A DNA stretch of 64,000 bases from Olleya marilimosa CAM030 (lineage in GTDB: Bacteria > Bacteroidota > Bacteroidia > Flavobacteriales > Flavobacteriaceae): contig NZ_JADR01000005.1 of the NCBI RefSeq assembly GCF_000518485.1, forward strand, positions 124,001 through 188,000, written 5' to 3'. This document shows, piece after piece, positions 34,150-43,259 of this stretch. Each line of letters begins with the position of its first letter. Position 1 is the first letter of the stretch. Made by a program: the position numbers and the translations under genes. A model generated the notes under the pieces. The model did not search any database. It saw nothing but the letters and a program-made list of their open reading frames with translations, and had not been told where the DNA came from.

Positions 34150-36054
34150 ATGGAAGAAAAAAAACTAGACGTTAAGTCGATAATAGGATTTGTATTAATT
34201 TTCGGGATCTTATTATTCATGATGTGGCAAAACCAGCCTACTCCTGAAGATTTAAAAGCGCAAGAGTTAGAAAAGCAAGCACAAATTGATGCTCAGAAAA
34301 AAGCAGATGCTGCAGCTCCATCAGAGACTAAAGTTACTACTGCATTGGATTTTTCTAAGCCTAAAGATTCTAGCCAAGTTGCAGCATTGCAATCTAAAAT
34401 TGGTGATTTTGCATATTCTTTAGCAACTACAAATGCAACTGATAATGAGGTGACAGTTGAAAATGATGTGTTGGCATTAAAATTTAATACTAAAGGTGGT
34501 CATTTATCTGAAGTTAAGCTAAAAAACTTTGTAAACTTTGATTCCATTCCAATTTACTTAGTAAAAGATGGTAACTCAGTATTTAATATCAATTTCCAAA
34601 CAACAGATAATCGTACTTTAAATACTAAAGATTTATATTTTCAGCCTACAGTTACTAAAAGTGGAGCTAACACGATAGTGTCCATGAAGTTAAAAACTGC
34701 CGAAGATAAATTTTTAGAGTACAATTATGTAGTTAAGCCTAATGATTATATGGTAGACTTTACCATTAAATCTCAAGGATTGGAGTCTGCAATAAATACG
34801 TCAAACCCTATTAATTTAGATTGGACACAAAAAACATACAGACACGATCAAAGTATAAGTTACGAGAATAGATACACACGTTTAACCTATCAAACCGATG
34901 GTGATGTAGACAAGTTATCTCAAATGGGTGACGATGATGAGGTTGAAGAAGACGTAACATGGTTATCATACAGACAACACTTTTTTAGTACTATTCTAGT
35001 GTCTGATAAAGCCTTTAAGGAAGTATCAATTACATCTAAAAACTTAGTAGAAGATGAAGCAGTAGATTCTGTATTTACAAAACAATTCTCTACTAAAACA
35101 GCATTAGCTTTAAATGGAGCCTCAATAAACAATAATTTAAAGTTGTATTATGGTCCAACAGATAGTGAGATATTAAAAAAATATGATGATAATCTAGAAG
35201 AAAGTATCCCATTTGGATGGGGAATTTTTGGATGGATTAATAAGTTTTTATTCATACCATTATTTAACGGATTAAGTTCATTCTTACCTTACGGAATTGC
35301 AATTATTGTAATGACAGTACTTATTAAGTTAGCTATGTCATTTGTACAATACAAGCAATACTTATCACAAATGAAGCTTAAAGTTTTAAAACCAGAACTT
35401 GATGCTATTAGAGAGAAGTATAAAGACAATAAAATGAAGGCGCAACAAGAAACTATGGCACTTCAAAACAAGGCAGGAGCTAGTCCTTTAGCAGGATGTT
35501 TACCAGCATTAATTCAAATGCCAGTATTTTATGCCTTATTTATGTTTTTCCCAACAGCATTTGCTTTAAGACAAAAGAAGTTTTTATGGGCAGAAGATTT
35601 ATCATCATATGATGTTGTTGCAGAATTACCGTTTAACATTCCATTATATGGAGATCACGTAAGTTTATTTCCAATATTAGCAGCAGTAGCTATTTTCTTT
35701 TACATGAAGTTAACTACAGGTCAAAACCAAATGTCAGCGCCTCAACAAGAAGGGATGCCTGATATGGCTAAGATGATGAAGTATATGATTTACTTTGCAC
35801 CAATCATGATGCTTATTTTCTTTAATCAATATGCTTCTGGATTAAGTTTATATTACTTTATCTCTAACTTAATTAGTATTGGTATATTATTAGTAATTAA
35901 GAACTTTATTTTGGATGAAGAAAAAATTCATGCAAACATTCAGGTTCAAAAAGCTAAACCTAAAAAAGAAAGCAAGTTCCAGAAAAAAATGAAAGAAATG
36001 ATGGAGCAAGCTGAAAAGCAAAAACAAATGCAACAAAAAAATAAAGGTAAATAA
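34150..36054 (+). CDS. yidC: Membrane protein insertase YidC
   Basis: 634 residues. YidC inserts proteins into the inner membrane with or without SecYEG. An N-terminal anchor (IIGFVLIFGILLFMMW) is followed by a Lys/Ala-rich linker, the large periplasmic beta-supersandwich domain (about 80-355), and the conserved five-TM core (IPFGWGIFGWINKFLFIPLF; ALIQMPVFYALFMFFP; LSLYYFISNLISIGILLVI), ending in a Lys/Gln-rich basic tail. Flavobacterial length. A terminator follows. Confidence 0.96.
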   Translation: MEEKKLDVKSIIGFVLIFGILLFMMWQNQPTPEDLKAQELEKQAQIDAQKKADAAAPSETKVTTALDFSKPKDSSQVAALQSKIGDFAYSLATTNATDNEVTVENDVLALKFNTKGGHLSEVKLKNFVNFDSIPIYLVKDGNSVFNINFQTTDNRTLNTKDLYFQPTVTKSGANTIVSMKLKTAEDKFLEYNYVVKPNDYMVDFTIKSQGLESAINTSNPINLDWTQKTYRHDQSISYENRYTRLTYQTDGDVDKLSQMGDDDEVEEDVTWLSYRQHFFSTILVSDKAFKEVSITSKNLVEDEAVDSVFTKQFSTKTALALNGASINNNLKLYYGPTDSEILKKYDDNLEESIPFGWGIFGWINKFLFIPLFNGLSSFLPYGIAIIVMTVLIKLAMSFVQYKQYLSQMKLKVLKPELDAIREKYKDNKMKAQQETMALQNKAGASPLAGCLPALIQMPVFYALFMFFPTAFALRQKKFLWAEDLSSYDVVAELPFNIPLYGDHVSLFPILAAVAIFFYMKLTTGQNQMSAPQQEGMPDMAKMMKYMIYFAPIMMLIFFNQYASGLSLYYFISNLISIGILLVIKNFILDEEKIHANIQVQKAKPKKESKFQKKMKEMMEQAEKQKQMQQKNKGK

Positions 36055-36083
36055 GTCGATTTATTTTTTTTATTTTATAAATA

Positions 36084-36121
36084 AAAGCTGTCTGCTATAA
36101 TTTTAGTTTGGCAGCTTTTTT
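36084..36121 (+). terminator. Terminator after yidC
   Basis: AAAGCTGTC pairs with GGCAGCTTT (one G-U) over a 17-nt loop, followed by six Ts. Confidence 0.75.
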
Positions 36122-36165
36122 GTTATAACAAATAGTAAATAATAACGTTAAACCGTAAGGTATAG

Positions 36166-36180
36166 TTTCCGCGAAAGCGA
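36166..36180. repeat. Short palindromic repeat upstream of the YwqK-like gene
   Basis: TTTCCGCGAAAGCGA, intergenic, 18 bp before the start codon and likely in the leader of the message. Confidence 0.7.
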
Positions 36181-36197
36181 TATAATACATTTAAACA

Positions 36198-36887
36198 ATG
36201 AAAAAAATAAGTTTCCTATTAGTGTTTTTAATTACTACTAGTTTAGTAATGGCTCAGAGCCTTAATCAGTTTGATGCTAATGCACAGCGTCATGGTAAAT
36301 GGAAAAAGAATTTTGATAATACTAAAGTAGTCAGATATGAAGGTGAATTTGACCACGGAAAAGAGGTTGGTACCTTTAAGTTTTATAAAAATATTGATAA
36401 CAAAGCGGTTTTAACTGCCACCAAGGTTTTTAATACAGATAATGATGTTGCTTTAGTAACCTTTTATGCTAGTAACGGAAAAAAGATAAGTGAAGGTAAA
36501 ATGCGTGGTCATGATTATATTGGTAAATGGGTTATTTATCATAAAAATATCAATCAAATTATGACACAAGAGTTGTATAACGATAAAGGTAAACTTGAAG
36601 GTGAGCGTTTGGTTTATTACATAAATGGTCAGATTGCAGAGCAAGCTTTTTATAAGGATGGATTACTAGATGGCGAATCTAAATGGTACGCAGAAAATGG
36701 TACATTAATGAAAATGATTACTTATAAAGCAGGCAAATTTGATGGTCCTTATAAAACGTATAATAAAGAAGGTCTTATTGCTACAGAAGGACATTACAAA
36801 GATGATCTTAAATGTTGTGTTTGGAAACGCTATAAAGATGGGAAGTTAGTCGAAGAAAAAGACTTAGATAAAAAAGCAAAAAAATAA
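36198..36887 (+). CDS. YwqK/MORN-like repeat protein
   Basis: 229 residues with a signal peptide (MKKISFLLVFLITTSLVMAQ). Repeated units of about 22-24 residues follow: HGKWKKN..., YEGEFDHGKEVGTFKFY, SEGKMRGHDYIGKWVIY, GKLEGERLVYYINGQIAEQAFYKDGLLDGESKWY, GKFDGPYKTYNKEG, ATEGHYKDDLKCCVWKRY. These are MORN-like/YwqK repeats. Databases often call such proteins YwqK antitoxin, but a secreted copy with no toxin beside it is unlikely to be an antitoxin. Function unknown. Confidence 0.78.
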   Translation: MKKISFLLVFLITTSLVMAQSLNQFDANAQRHGKWKKNFDNTKVVRYEGEFDHGKEVGTFKFYKNIDNKAVLTATKVFNTDNDVALVTFYASNGKKISEGKMRGHDYIGKWVIYHKNINQIMTQELYNDKGKLEGERLVYYINGQIAEQAFYKDGLLDGESKWYAENGTLMKMITYKAGKFDGPYKTYNKEGLIATEGHYKDDLKCCVWKRYKDGKLVEEKDLDKKAKK

Positions 36888-36907
36888 GCTTTAGCTATTA
36901 TAAATTA

Positions 36908-36937
36908 AAAAACGCCTTAATCTCTTAAGGCGTTTTT
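36908..36937. terminator. Bidirectional terminator between YwqK-like and fasciclin genes
   Basis: AAAAACGCCTTAA and its perfect complement around TCTC, with A/T runs on both sides, serving both convergent genes. Confidence 0.9.
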
Positions 36938-36992
36938 GCTATTAAATTGTTTGTTTTAAGGGAATAAACTATTTAATTAAGAATCTATATTT

Positions 36993-38399
36993 TTATTGTA
37001 ATGGTAAAATTACTTTATCAATTGGGTGTACAACACCATTAATTGCTTGAATATCTACTAATGATGTAACAATGTTACTTACTCTTCCGTTAGGATCGGT
37101 TAAGGTAAAGTTAGTTGCGTCTGCAGTAATATCTCCACCTAATGTTGTTACAGGTCCACTCATTAACATGCTAGATTGTACGTTAGCTCCAACAATGTGG
37201 TAAGTTAACACTGCGTCAACTGTAGCAGTGTCTAAATCTGTTAAAGCAGTTGCATTTAATTCTGTTAATAAACTTCCAAAAGCAGCATCTGTTGGTGCAA
37301 ATACTGTAAATGGTCCAGCTGTTGCATCAGATACAGTTGTAATATATGGTACTGTTGGTGTCCCAGAGTCCGCATATTGTAATGCAGCAACTAAATTACT
37401 TAATGCAGGATTTGAAGTTGCAAAAGTAGCTATAGTTGGTAAATCTATTACAGTATCTACAGCGTGAATAATTCCGTTTGTACCTACTACATCTGCAGCA
37501 GTTACTGTAGATATTCCGTTAAAGCTAACACCATTTGTTGTGTCAAAGTATAAACTTAATGCGTTTCCTCCTGGACCACTAGCAGATGTGTTTGTATATC
37601 CAGAAACTAAAGTTGTTAAGTCATTAGATGATAATGCACCACCTACAACATGATTTAATAATAATTGTGATAAAGCGTCAGTTGGTACATCAGCTAAGGC
37701 AGCACCATTTAAATATGTTGAAAAAGCAGTATTGTCTGGTGCTAATACTGTAAAAGGTCCTGTTCCTGATAGGACATTTACTAAATCACCATCTGCTGCA
37801 CCTAAAGCAGCTACTAAACTAGAAAAATTACTGTTATTTACTGCGTGATCAACTACTGTAGGTAAAGCAATTACTTTATCTACTATATGTACAATACCGT
37901 TAGATGCAGTAACGTCAGCAGTTAACACCTCAGACATGTTGTTAAACATTACACCATTTGATGTATCAAATAATAAACTAACTTTATTTCCTCCTGCACC
38001 ATCAGCTAAAGTGTTAGTATAACCACCACCTAAACTTACTAAATCAGTAGATGTAACAGTACCACTAACAACATGGTTTAATAATGTTTGTGCTAAAGCA
38101 GCATCAGGAATGTCTTGTACAGTTGCCCATCCGTTAGCTGACATAAATTCTGCAAATGCCTCATTTGTAGGTGCTAATACTGTAAAAGGTCCTGGACCAC
38201 TTAAAGTAATGGCTAAATCGGCTTCTACTACTGCAGCAACTAAACTACTTAAACTAGCTGTAGCTTGTGCTGTTTCAACAATATTTAAAGTTGTTGGCGT
38301 TGGTGTTGTCATAGGTGTTGACGCGTCGTCATCGTCAGTACAAGACCATAAGACAAATGTTGCTAAAAATAGTAACGATAATTTTTTCAATGTTTTCAT
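36993..38399 (-). CDS. Triple fasciclin-domain lipoprotein
   Basis: 468 residues. The lipobox is LWSC (MKKTLKKLSLLFLATFVLWSC with MKTLKK start), followed by a Asp/Thr-rich spacer and three FAS1 domains (about 40-180, 185-325, 328-468). Each has the H1 pattern FTVLAPTNEAF/FTVLAPDNTAF/FTVFAPTDAAF and the H2 LLNHVV/LLNHVVGG/LTYHIV with closing NGxVHxVDxVI. FAS1 domains mediate cell adhesion or matrix binding. No transmembrane part beyond the lipid anchor. A -7-like TAGATTTG box lies at 38428-38435 on the minus strand. Confidence 0.9.
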   Translation of the reverse strand: MKTLKKLSLLFLATFVLWSCTDDDDASTPMTTPTPTTLNIVETAQATASLSSLVAAVVEADLAITLSGPGPFTVLAPTNEAFAEFMSANGWATVQDIPDAALAQTLLNHVVSGTVTSTDLVSLGGGYTNTLADGAGGNKVSLLFDTSNGVMFNNMSEVLTADVTASNGIVHIVDKVIALPTVVDHAVNNSNFSSLVAALGAADGDLVNVLSGTGPFTVLAPDNTAFSTYLNGAALADVPTDALSQLLLNHVVGGALSSNDLTTLVSGYTNTSASGPGGNALSLYFDTTNGVSFNGISTVTAADVVGTNGIIHAVDTVIDLPTIATFATSNPALSNLVAALQYADSGTPTVPYITTVSDATAGPFTVFAPTDAAFGSLLTELNATALTDLDTATVDAVLTYHIVGANVQSSMLMSGPVTTLGGDITADATNFTLTDPNGRVSNIVTSLVDIQAINGVVHPIDKVILPLQ

Positions 38400-38531
38400 A
38401 ATAATATTTTTTAATAGGTTTGTTTAACAAATCTATAAAAAGATTAAACAAAAAGAATTAAAGATTTGTTAAAGTTATTTATTAGACTGTTTTTCAATTA
38501 TTTAATAAGTCATTCCATTTATATATAAGTG

Positions 38532-38561
38532 TTTGATTTTTTTTAGAAAGACTTATCTTTG
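38532..38561 (+). promoter_or_regulatory. mnmA promoter (TTTG - 18 bp - TATCTTTG)
   Basis: A TTTG at 38532-38535 and an exact TATCTTTG at 38554-38561, 18 bp apart: the clearest canonical Bacteroidota promoter in the window. It overlaps the longer open frame, proving the later start. Confidence 0.85.
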
Positions 38562-38580
38562 CAGTCTATTAAAATTAGTC

Positions 38581-39771
38581 ATGAAAAAAAGAGTTATTGT
38601 TGGATTATCAGGAGGAGTGGATTCTAGTGTTGCTGCTTATTTATTAAAAGAGCAAGGTTATGAGGTTATAGGGCTTTTTATGAAGAATTGGCATGATGAT
38701 TCTGTGACAATCTCTGACGAGTGTCCTTGGTTGGATGATAGTAATGATGCAATGTTAGTTGCAGATAAACTAGGAATACCTTTTCAAACGGTAGATTTAA
38801 GTGAGCAATACAAAGAACGTATCGTTGATTATATGTTTGACGAATATGAAAAAGGTCGCACACCTAATCCAGATGTTTTATGCAATAGAGAAATTAAATT
38901 TGATGTCTTCATGAAAATCGCTTTAGATTTGGGTGCAGATTATGTTGCTACAGGTCATTATTGCAGAAAAACAACCATTACAAAAAATGGAGAAGAGGTT
39001 CACCAATTATTAGCAGGTAAGGATACAAATAAAGATCAATCTTACTTTTTATGTCAATTATCTCAAGAGCAATTGGCTAAAGCTTTGTTTCCTGTTGGCG
39101 AATTATTAAAACCAGAAGTTAGAGACATTGCTAAAGCTCAGGATTTAATAACAGCAGACAAAAAAGACTCTCAAGGATTATGTTTTATTGGTAAAGTTAG
39201 ATTACCCGATTTTTTACAACAACAACTTAAGCCAAAAGAAGGAGTTATTGTAGAAATACCAAGAGACAACCCTTTTTATAATGAAACGCTTCCTAGCTTT
39301 AATAATAAGTTAGAAGAATTAAAATATCGTTCTAGAAAACCTAGTTATAGTATAACCGAAGGTGTAGTAAAAGGAAAGCATCAAGGGGCACATTATTTTA
39401 CCAAAGGACAACGTAAAGGATTAGCAGTTGGTGGTACAGCTGAGCCATTATTTGTAATTGATACTGACGTAAAAGAAAATGTGATCTATACAGGTCAAGG
39501 CTCAACGCATCCAGGACTTTATAAAAATGTACTATTTGTTTCTAATGAAGAGTTGCATTGGGTTAGAGAGGATTTAGCATTAGATACAGACCAAACCATG
39601 AAGGTTTTAGCAAGAATAAGATATAGACAAGTTTTACAAAAAGCAATATTGCACAAAGTCGAAAGCGGTATGTATGTTGAGTTTGAAAACCAACAATCAG
39701 CAATTACAGAAGGTCAATTTGTTGCATGGTATTTAGATGAAGAATTAGTTGGTTCAGGTGTAATTTCTTAA
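38581..39771 (+). CDS. mnmA: tRNA-uridine 2-sulfurtransferase MnmA
   Basis: 396 residues from [22 protein letters not shown]; the frame is open from 38533, but those 16 codons lie over the promoter. MnmA thiolates U34 of tRNA Lys/Glu/Gln. Signature: SGGVDSS PP-loop, [14 protein letters not shown] (first catalytic Cys), [12 protein letters not shown] (second Cys) and the C-terminal beta-barrel ([28 protein letters not shown]). Full length. A hairpin (39776-39794) fills the short gap before the subtilase gene. Confidence 0.96.
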   Translation: MKKRVIVGLSGGVDSSVAAYLLKEQGYEVIGLFMKNWHDDSVTISDECPWLDDSNDAMLVADKLGIPFQTVDLSEQYKERIVDYMFDEYEKGRTPNPDVLCNREIKFDVFMKIALDLGADYVATGHYCRKTTITKNGEEVHQLLAGKDTNKDQSYFLCQLSQEQLAKALFPVGELLKPEVRDIAKAQDLITADKKDSQGLCFIGKVRLPDFLQQQLKPKEGVIVEIPRDNPFYNETLPSFNNKLEELKYRSRKPSYSITEGVVKGKHQGAHYFTKGQRKGLAVGGTAEPLFVIDTDVKENVIYTGQGSTHPGLYKNVLFVSNEELHWVREDLALDTDQTMKVLARIRYRQVLQKAILHKVESGMYVEFENQQSAITEGQFVAWYLDEELVGSGVIS

Positions 39772-39775
39772 ATTG

Positions 39776-39794
39776 CAGTAACAAAAAGTTACTG
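39776..39794 (+). other. Hairpin just upstream of the subtilase start codon
   Basis: CAGTAAC-AAAAA-GTTACTG, a 7-bp perfect stem in the 25 bp between the mnmA stop and the next ATG (39797), without a T run. It may hide the start region of the message or process the transcript. Confidence 0.4.
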
Positions 39795-39796
39795 TT

Positions 39797-41428
39797 ATGA
39801 GAAACCTACTTCTTTTTTTAATTTTAGCGTATTCAGTCTCGTCATTTGGACAAGAGCACGCTTGGGTGTATTTGTCGGATAAACCAAATAGCGCAACAGC
39901 ATTAGCTAATCCCAATACAATTTTAACCCAAAAAGCTTTAGATCGTAAAGCAGCACATAATGTTGCAATAGATTTTAAAGATGTTCCTGTAGATGAAAGC
40001 TACATTACTGTAATCAAGGCACAACCAGGTATCACTGTAATGTCCAAATCTAAATGGTTTAATGCCTTACATGTTATAGGTAATCCAACAGATATCATGG
40101 CATTAAATACCTTAACCGTTAATGGTACAGCCATAGTTAGTAGTATAGATTTTGCAGACGATAATTTTGATGCTAGAATAAGTCAAAATCAAGATAAGCA
40201 TGAGTTTGAAGCAAGTCTAACTACATTTAATTATGGTAATGCAGCAAACCAAGCAGTAATGATAGGTGCAGACGATTTACATCAACATCCTAATAGTTAC
40301 ACAGGAACAGGAATGACTGTTGCAGTTATAGACGCTGGTTTTACTAATGTTAGCACAATGAATGGTTTTCAACGTTTGCGAGATAATGGTGGTATTTTAG
40401 GTGGTTATGACTTTGTAGACAGAAACACTGATGTTTACGCCTACACAGGAAACTCTCATGGAACATGGGTATTAAGTGATATGGCTGGATATTTACAAGA
40501 TCAATTTGTAGGGACAGCACCAGACGCTAATTATTATTTATTTAGAACAGAAGATGCAGCTACTGAAACCCCTTTAGAAGAAAGTCTTTGGGTAGAAGCA
40601 GCAGAACGTGCAGATAGTCTAGGTGTGGATGTCATTAACTCTTCATTAGGATACACCACTTTTGATAACCCTAATTACAATTATACTCCTGCAGAAATGG
40701 ATGGTAACACAGCATACATTACTAAAGGAGCAAATATTGCTTTTCAAAAAGGAATCTTAGTGGTTAATTCTGCAGGTAATTCTGGTAGCGGAAGTTGGCA
40801 AATTGTTGGTGCTCCAGCAGATGCAGCAGGTGTCTTTAGTATTGGTGCTGTTAAGGCAGATGGTACTTATGCATCATTTAGTTCTAGAGGTAGTAGCGCA
40901 CAACCAACCCAAAAACCAGATGTAGTTGCACAAGGTCAAGCTAATTATATTATTACAACTTCGGATGTGGTTACCACATCTAATGGTACATCATTTAGTT
41001 CGCCAATTATGGCAGGAGGAATTGTGTGTTTATGGCAAGCGTTACCTAGTCTTTCAAATGCCGAAATCATGCAATTAGTTAGAGAATCTGCTTCGCAGTA
41101 TAACGCTCCAGATTTCTTTTTAGGCTATGGTATTCCTGATTTATCATTAGCGTTAGCGCAAGGTTTATCTGTTAGCGAGTTTCAAAATGAAAACTTAAGT
41201 CTTAAAATATATCCTAATCCTGTGTCTAATCAATTGACTGTGCAGATGCCTAGTCAATTGGAAGAAGCCAGAGTCAGACTATATGATGTTTTAGGAAAGA
41301 AAATTTTAGATACTAAAGTGACAGCAATTAATAAAACTATAAACACAAGCACATTATCTAAAGGTGTTTATTTAGTTAAGATTGACTCGGATGGTTTAGC
41401 TGTGACAAAAAAGATAATTAAAAACTAG
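39797..41428 (+). CDS. Secreted S8 serine peptidase with T9SS sorting domain
   Basis: 543 residues. Signal peptide (MRNLLLFLILAYSVSSFGQ); a propeptide-like stretch (20-140); catalytic triad AVIDAGFT (Asp), GNSHGTWVLSDMAG (His) and NGTSFSSPIMAGG (Ser). The C-terminus (LKIYPNPVSNQLTVQ ... KGVYLVKIDSDGLAVTKKIIKN) is a type A sorting domain, which sends the protease through the type IX system to the cell surface. Probably an extracellular protease for nutrient use. It follows mnmA by 25 bp. Confidence 0.92.
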   Translation: MRNLLLFLILAYSVSSFGQEHAWVYLSDKPNSATALANPNTILTQKALDRKAAHNVAIDFKDVPVDESYITVIKAQPGITVMSKSKWFNALHVIGNPTDIMALNTLTVNGTAIVSSIDFADDNFDARISQNQDKHEFEASLTTFNYGNAANQAVMIGADDLHQHPNSYTGTGMTVAVIDAGFTNVSTMNGFQRLRDNGGILGGYDFVDRNTDVYAYTGNSHGTWVLSDMAGYLQDQFVGTAPDANYYLFRTEDAATETPLEESLWVEAAERADSLGVDVINSSLGYTTFDNPNYNYTPAEMDGNTAYITKGANIAFQKGILVVNSAGNSGSGSWQIVGAPADAAGVFSIGAVKADGTYASFSSRGSSAQPTQKPDVVAQGQANYIITTSDVVTTSNGTSFSSPIMAGGIVCLWQALPSLSNAEIMQLVRESASQYNAPDFFLGYGIPDLSLALAQGLSVSEFQNENLSLKIYPNPVSNQLTVQMPSQLEEARVRLYDVLGKKILDTKVTAINKTINTSTLSKGVYLVKIDSDGLAVTKKIIKN

Positions 41429-41490
41429 AGGTTTTAGTTGATGCAAAACCCCTTTCACTTTAAAAAATAACCAAAAGATATTTACAGAAA

Positions 41491-42432
41491 ATGCCAAATA
41501 AAATTACTCAATTATTTAATATACAATATCCAATCATTCAAGCTGGAATGATATGGAATAGTGGTTGGAAGTTAGCCTCAGCAGCCAGTAATGCTGGAAT
41601 ATTAGGGTTAATTGGAGCAGGAAGTATGTATCCTGATGTGTTGAGAGAGCATATTCAAAAATGTAAAAAAGCGACAGACAAACCTTTTGGTATCAATGTC
41701 CCAATGCTATATCCTAACATTGAGGAAATCATGAATATAATTGTAGAGGAAGAGGTTAAAATAGTTTTTACTTCTGCAGGAAATCCAAAAACATGGACTA
41801 AATGGCTACAAGATAAAGGGATAACAGTAGTTCATGTAGTTAGTAGTGTGAAATTTGCACTAAAGGCTCAGGAGGCTGGAGTTGATGCAATAGTAGCAGA
41901 AGGTTTTGAAGCAGGAGGACATAATGGACGAGATGAAACGACAACCTTAACCTTAATTCCAATGGTACGCGAGCAATTGCATATTCCATTAATAGCTGCT
42001 GGAGGAATTGCTACTGGAAAAGCAATGTTAGCTTGTATGGTTTTAGGTGCAGATGGAGTGCAGGTAGGAAGCCGATTTGTTGCAAGTGAAGAAAGTAGTG
42101 CGCATCAAGCATTTAAGCAAGTTGTGGTAGATGCAAAAGAAGGTGATACCCAATTAACGTTAAAAGAATTAGCGCCTGTTAGGCTAGTAAAAAATAAATT
42201 TTATAACCAATTACAAGAGCTGTACAAAACAAGTCCAACACCAGAACAACTAAAAGAATTATTAGGTCGTGCGCGTGCTAAAAAAGGAATGTTTGAAGGC
42301 GATTTGGAGGATGGTGAATTAGAAATTGGTCAAATAGCTGGATTAATTCATGACATAAAACCTGTTTCAGAAATTGTAAAGAACATGATTTCTGAGTTTG
42401 AGGAGGCTAAGATAAATGTCTCTAAACTATAA
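41491..42432 (+). CDS. NAD(P)H-dependent flavin oxidoreductase / nitronate monooxygenase-like
   Basis: 313 residues, TIM-barrel. FNIQYPIIQAGMIWNSGWKLA, VAEGFEAGGHNGRDE (FMN-phosphate loop, His near the active site), IAAGGIATGKAMLACMVLGADGVQVGSRF are typical of 2-nitropropane dioxygenase and FabK-type enzymes. It could be a nitronate monooxygenase or an enoyl-ACP reductase-like enzyme; the sequence does not separate these. FMN cofactor expected, cytosolic. The FkbM gene follows on the same strand after 23 bp. Confidence 0.85.
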   Translation: MPNKITQLFNIQYPIIQAGMIWNSGWKLASAASNAGILGLIGAGSMYPDVLREHIQKCKKATDKPFGINVPMLYPNIEEIMNIIVEEEVKIVFTSAGNPKTWTKWLQDKGITVVHVVSSVKFALKAQEAGVDAIVAEGFEAGGHNGRDETTTLTLIPMVREQLHIPLIAAGGIATGKAMLACMVLGADGVQVGSRFVASEESSAHQAFKQVVVDAKEGDTQLTLKELAPVRLVKNKFYNQLQELYKTSPTPEQLKELLGRARAKKGMFEGDLEDGELEIGQIAGLIHDIKPVSEIVKNMISEFEEAKINVSKL

Positions 42433-42455
42433 CAGTAGTTATTATATAACTTTAA

Positions 42456-43220
42456 ATGATTCTCCATAAACTGCTTAGTAGAACCTCTCAAATTAAATGG
42501 ATTCCTAAATGGATTAGTGTACTTGGGTGGTTTCAATATTTTAAATTATTAACTTCTACAACAAGTAAAAAAAACTATTTGACGTTTAATTTAAAAGGGT
42601 ATAACCAACCCATTTATTTAAGACCAAATACGTCTGATTATAAAATTTTTAAGCAAATTTTTATTGAAGAAGAATATAATGTCAATTATCCTGACCAAGT
42701 TAATACTATTGTGGACGCTGGTTCCAATTGTGGATATTCTGTAGTATATTTTAAAAATAAGTTTAAAAATGCTAAGCTAATAGCTATTGAACCTGATATG
42801 TCTAATATAGAGATGATTAAAAAAAACACATCAGGAATTAAAGATATTCATATAGTAAAAGGCGGTATTTGGGATGTAAATGCAGACTTAAAAATTTTAG
42901 ATAAAAATGCTGGTAAATGGGCTTTTAGAGTGGTAGAAGCATCGGATAATACAAAAGAGTTTAAAGGTTATAGTCTAGAGGCCATAATGTTGGAGCACGA
43001 TTTAAAAACTATTGATATTTTAAAAATGGACATTGAAGGTTCTGAAAAAAAAGTTTTTGAACAAAACTATCAATATTGGTTATCTAAGACTACTTTTGGC
43101 TTTTTAGAATTACACGAAACTTATGCTCCAGGTGTCACAGATTTAGTGTACTTAAGATTAAGAACATTTAATTTTGATATTTCTAAATCTGGAGAAAACG
43201 TTGTGTTTTCTAAAAGATAA
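42456..43220 (+). CDS. FkbM-family methyltransferase
   Basis: 254 residues. The SAM-binding core is TIVDAGSNCGYSVVYFKNKF (motif I), AIEPDMSNIEMI, and IDILKMDIEGSEKKVFEQN, a signature of the FkbM group; LELHETYAPGV follows. Family members O-methylate sugars or small molecules. The N-terminal 80 residues (basic, aromatic) are outside the core and may bind the acceptor. Very low GC (12 G/C among bases 42541-42600), so possibly foreign. Fits a glycan-modifying role together with the downstream 45-49 kb genes, but is not adjacent to them. Confidence 0.83.
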   Translation: MILHKLLSRTSQIKWIPKWISVLGWFQYFKLLTSTTSKKNYLTFNLKGYNQPIYLRPNTSDYKIFKQIFIEEEYNVNYPDQVNTIVDAGSNCGYSVVYFKNKFKNAKLIAIEPDMSNIEMIKKNTSGIKDIHIVKGGIWDVNADLKILDKNAGKWAFRVVEASDNTKEFKGYSLEAIMLEHDLKTIDILKMDIEGSEKKVFEQNYQYWLSKTTFGFLELHETYAPGVTDLVYLRLRTFNFDISKSGENVVFSKR

Positions 43221-43259
43221 ATACTGAAGTTTTTAAAATTTAACACACACAAATAGTAA

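Noticed and set aside
36198-36887. YwqK-like protein as antitoxin of a toxin-antitoxin system
   Set aside because: It has a signal peptide and no toxin gene nearby; the name is only a database label for MORN-like repeats.
36993-38399. Repeats in the fasciclin gene as a CRISPR or tandem-repeat locus
   Set aside because: The similarity is between three FAS1 domains of about 140 residues and is imperfect at DNA level, not regular short repeats.
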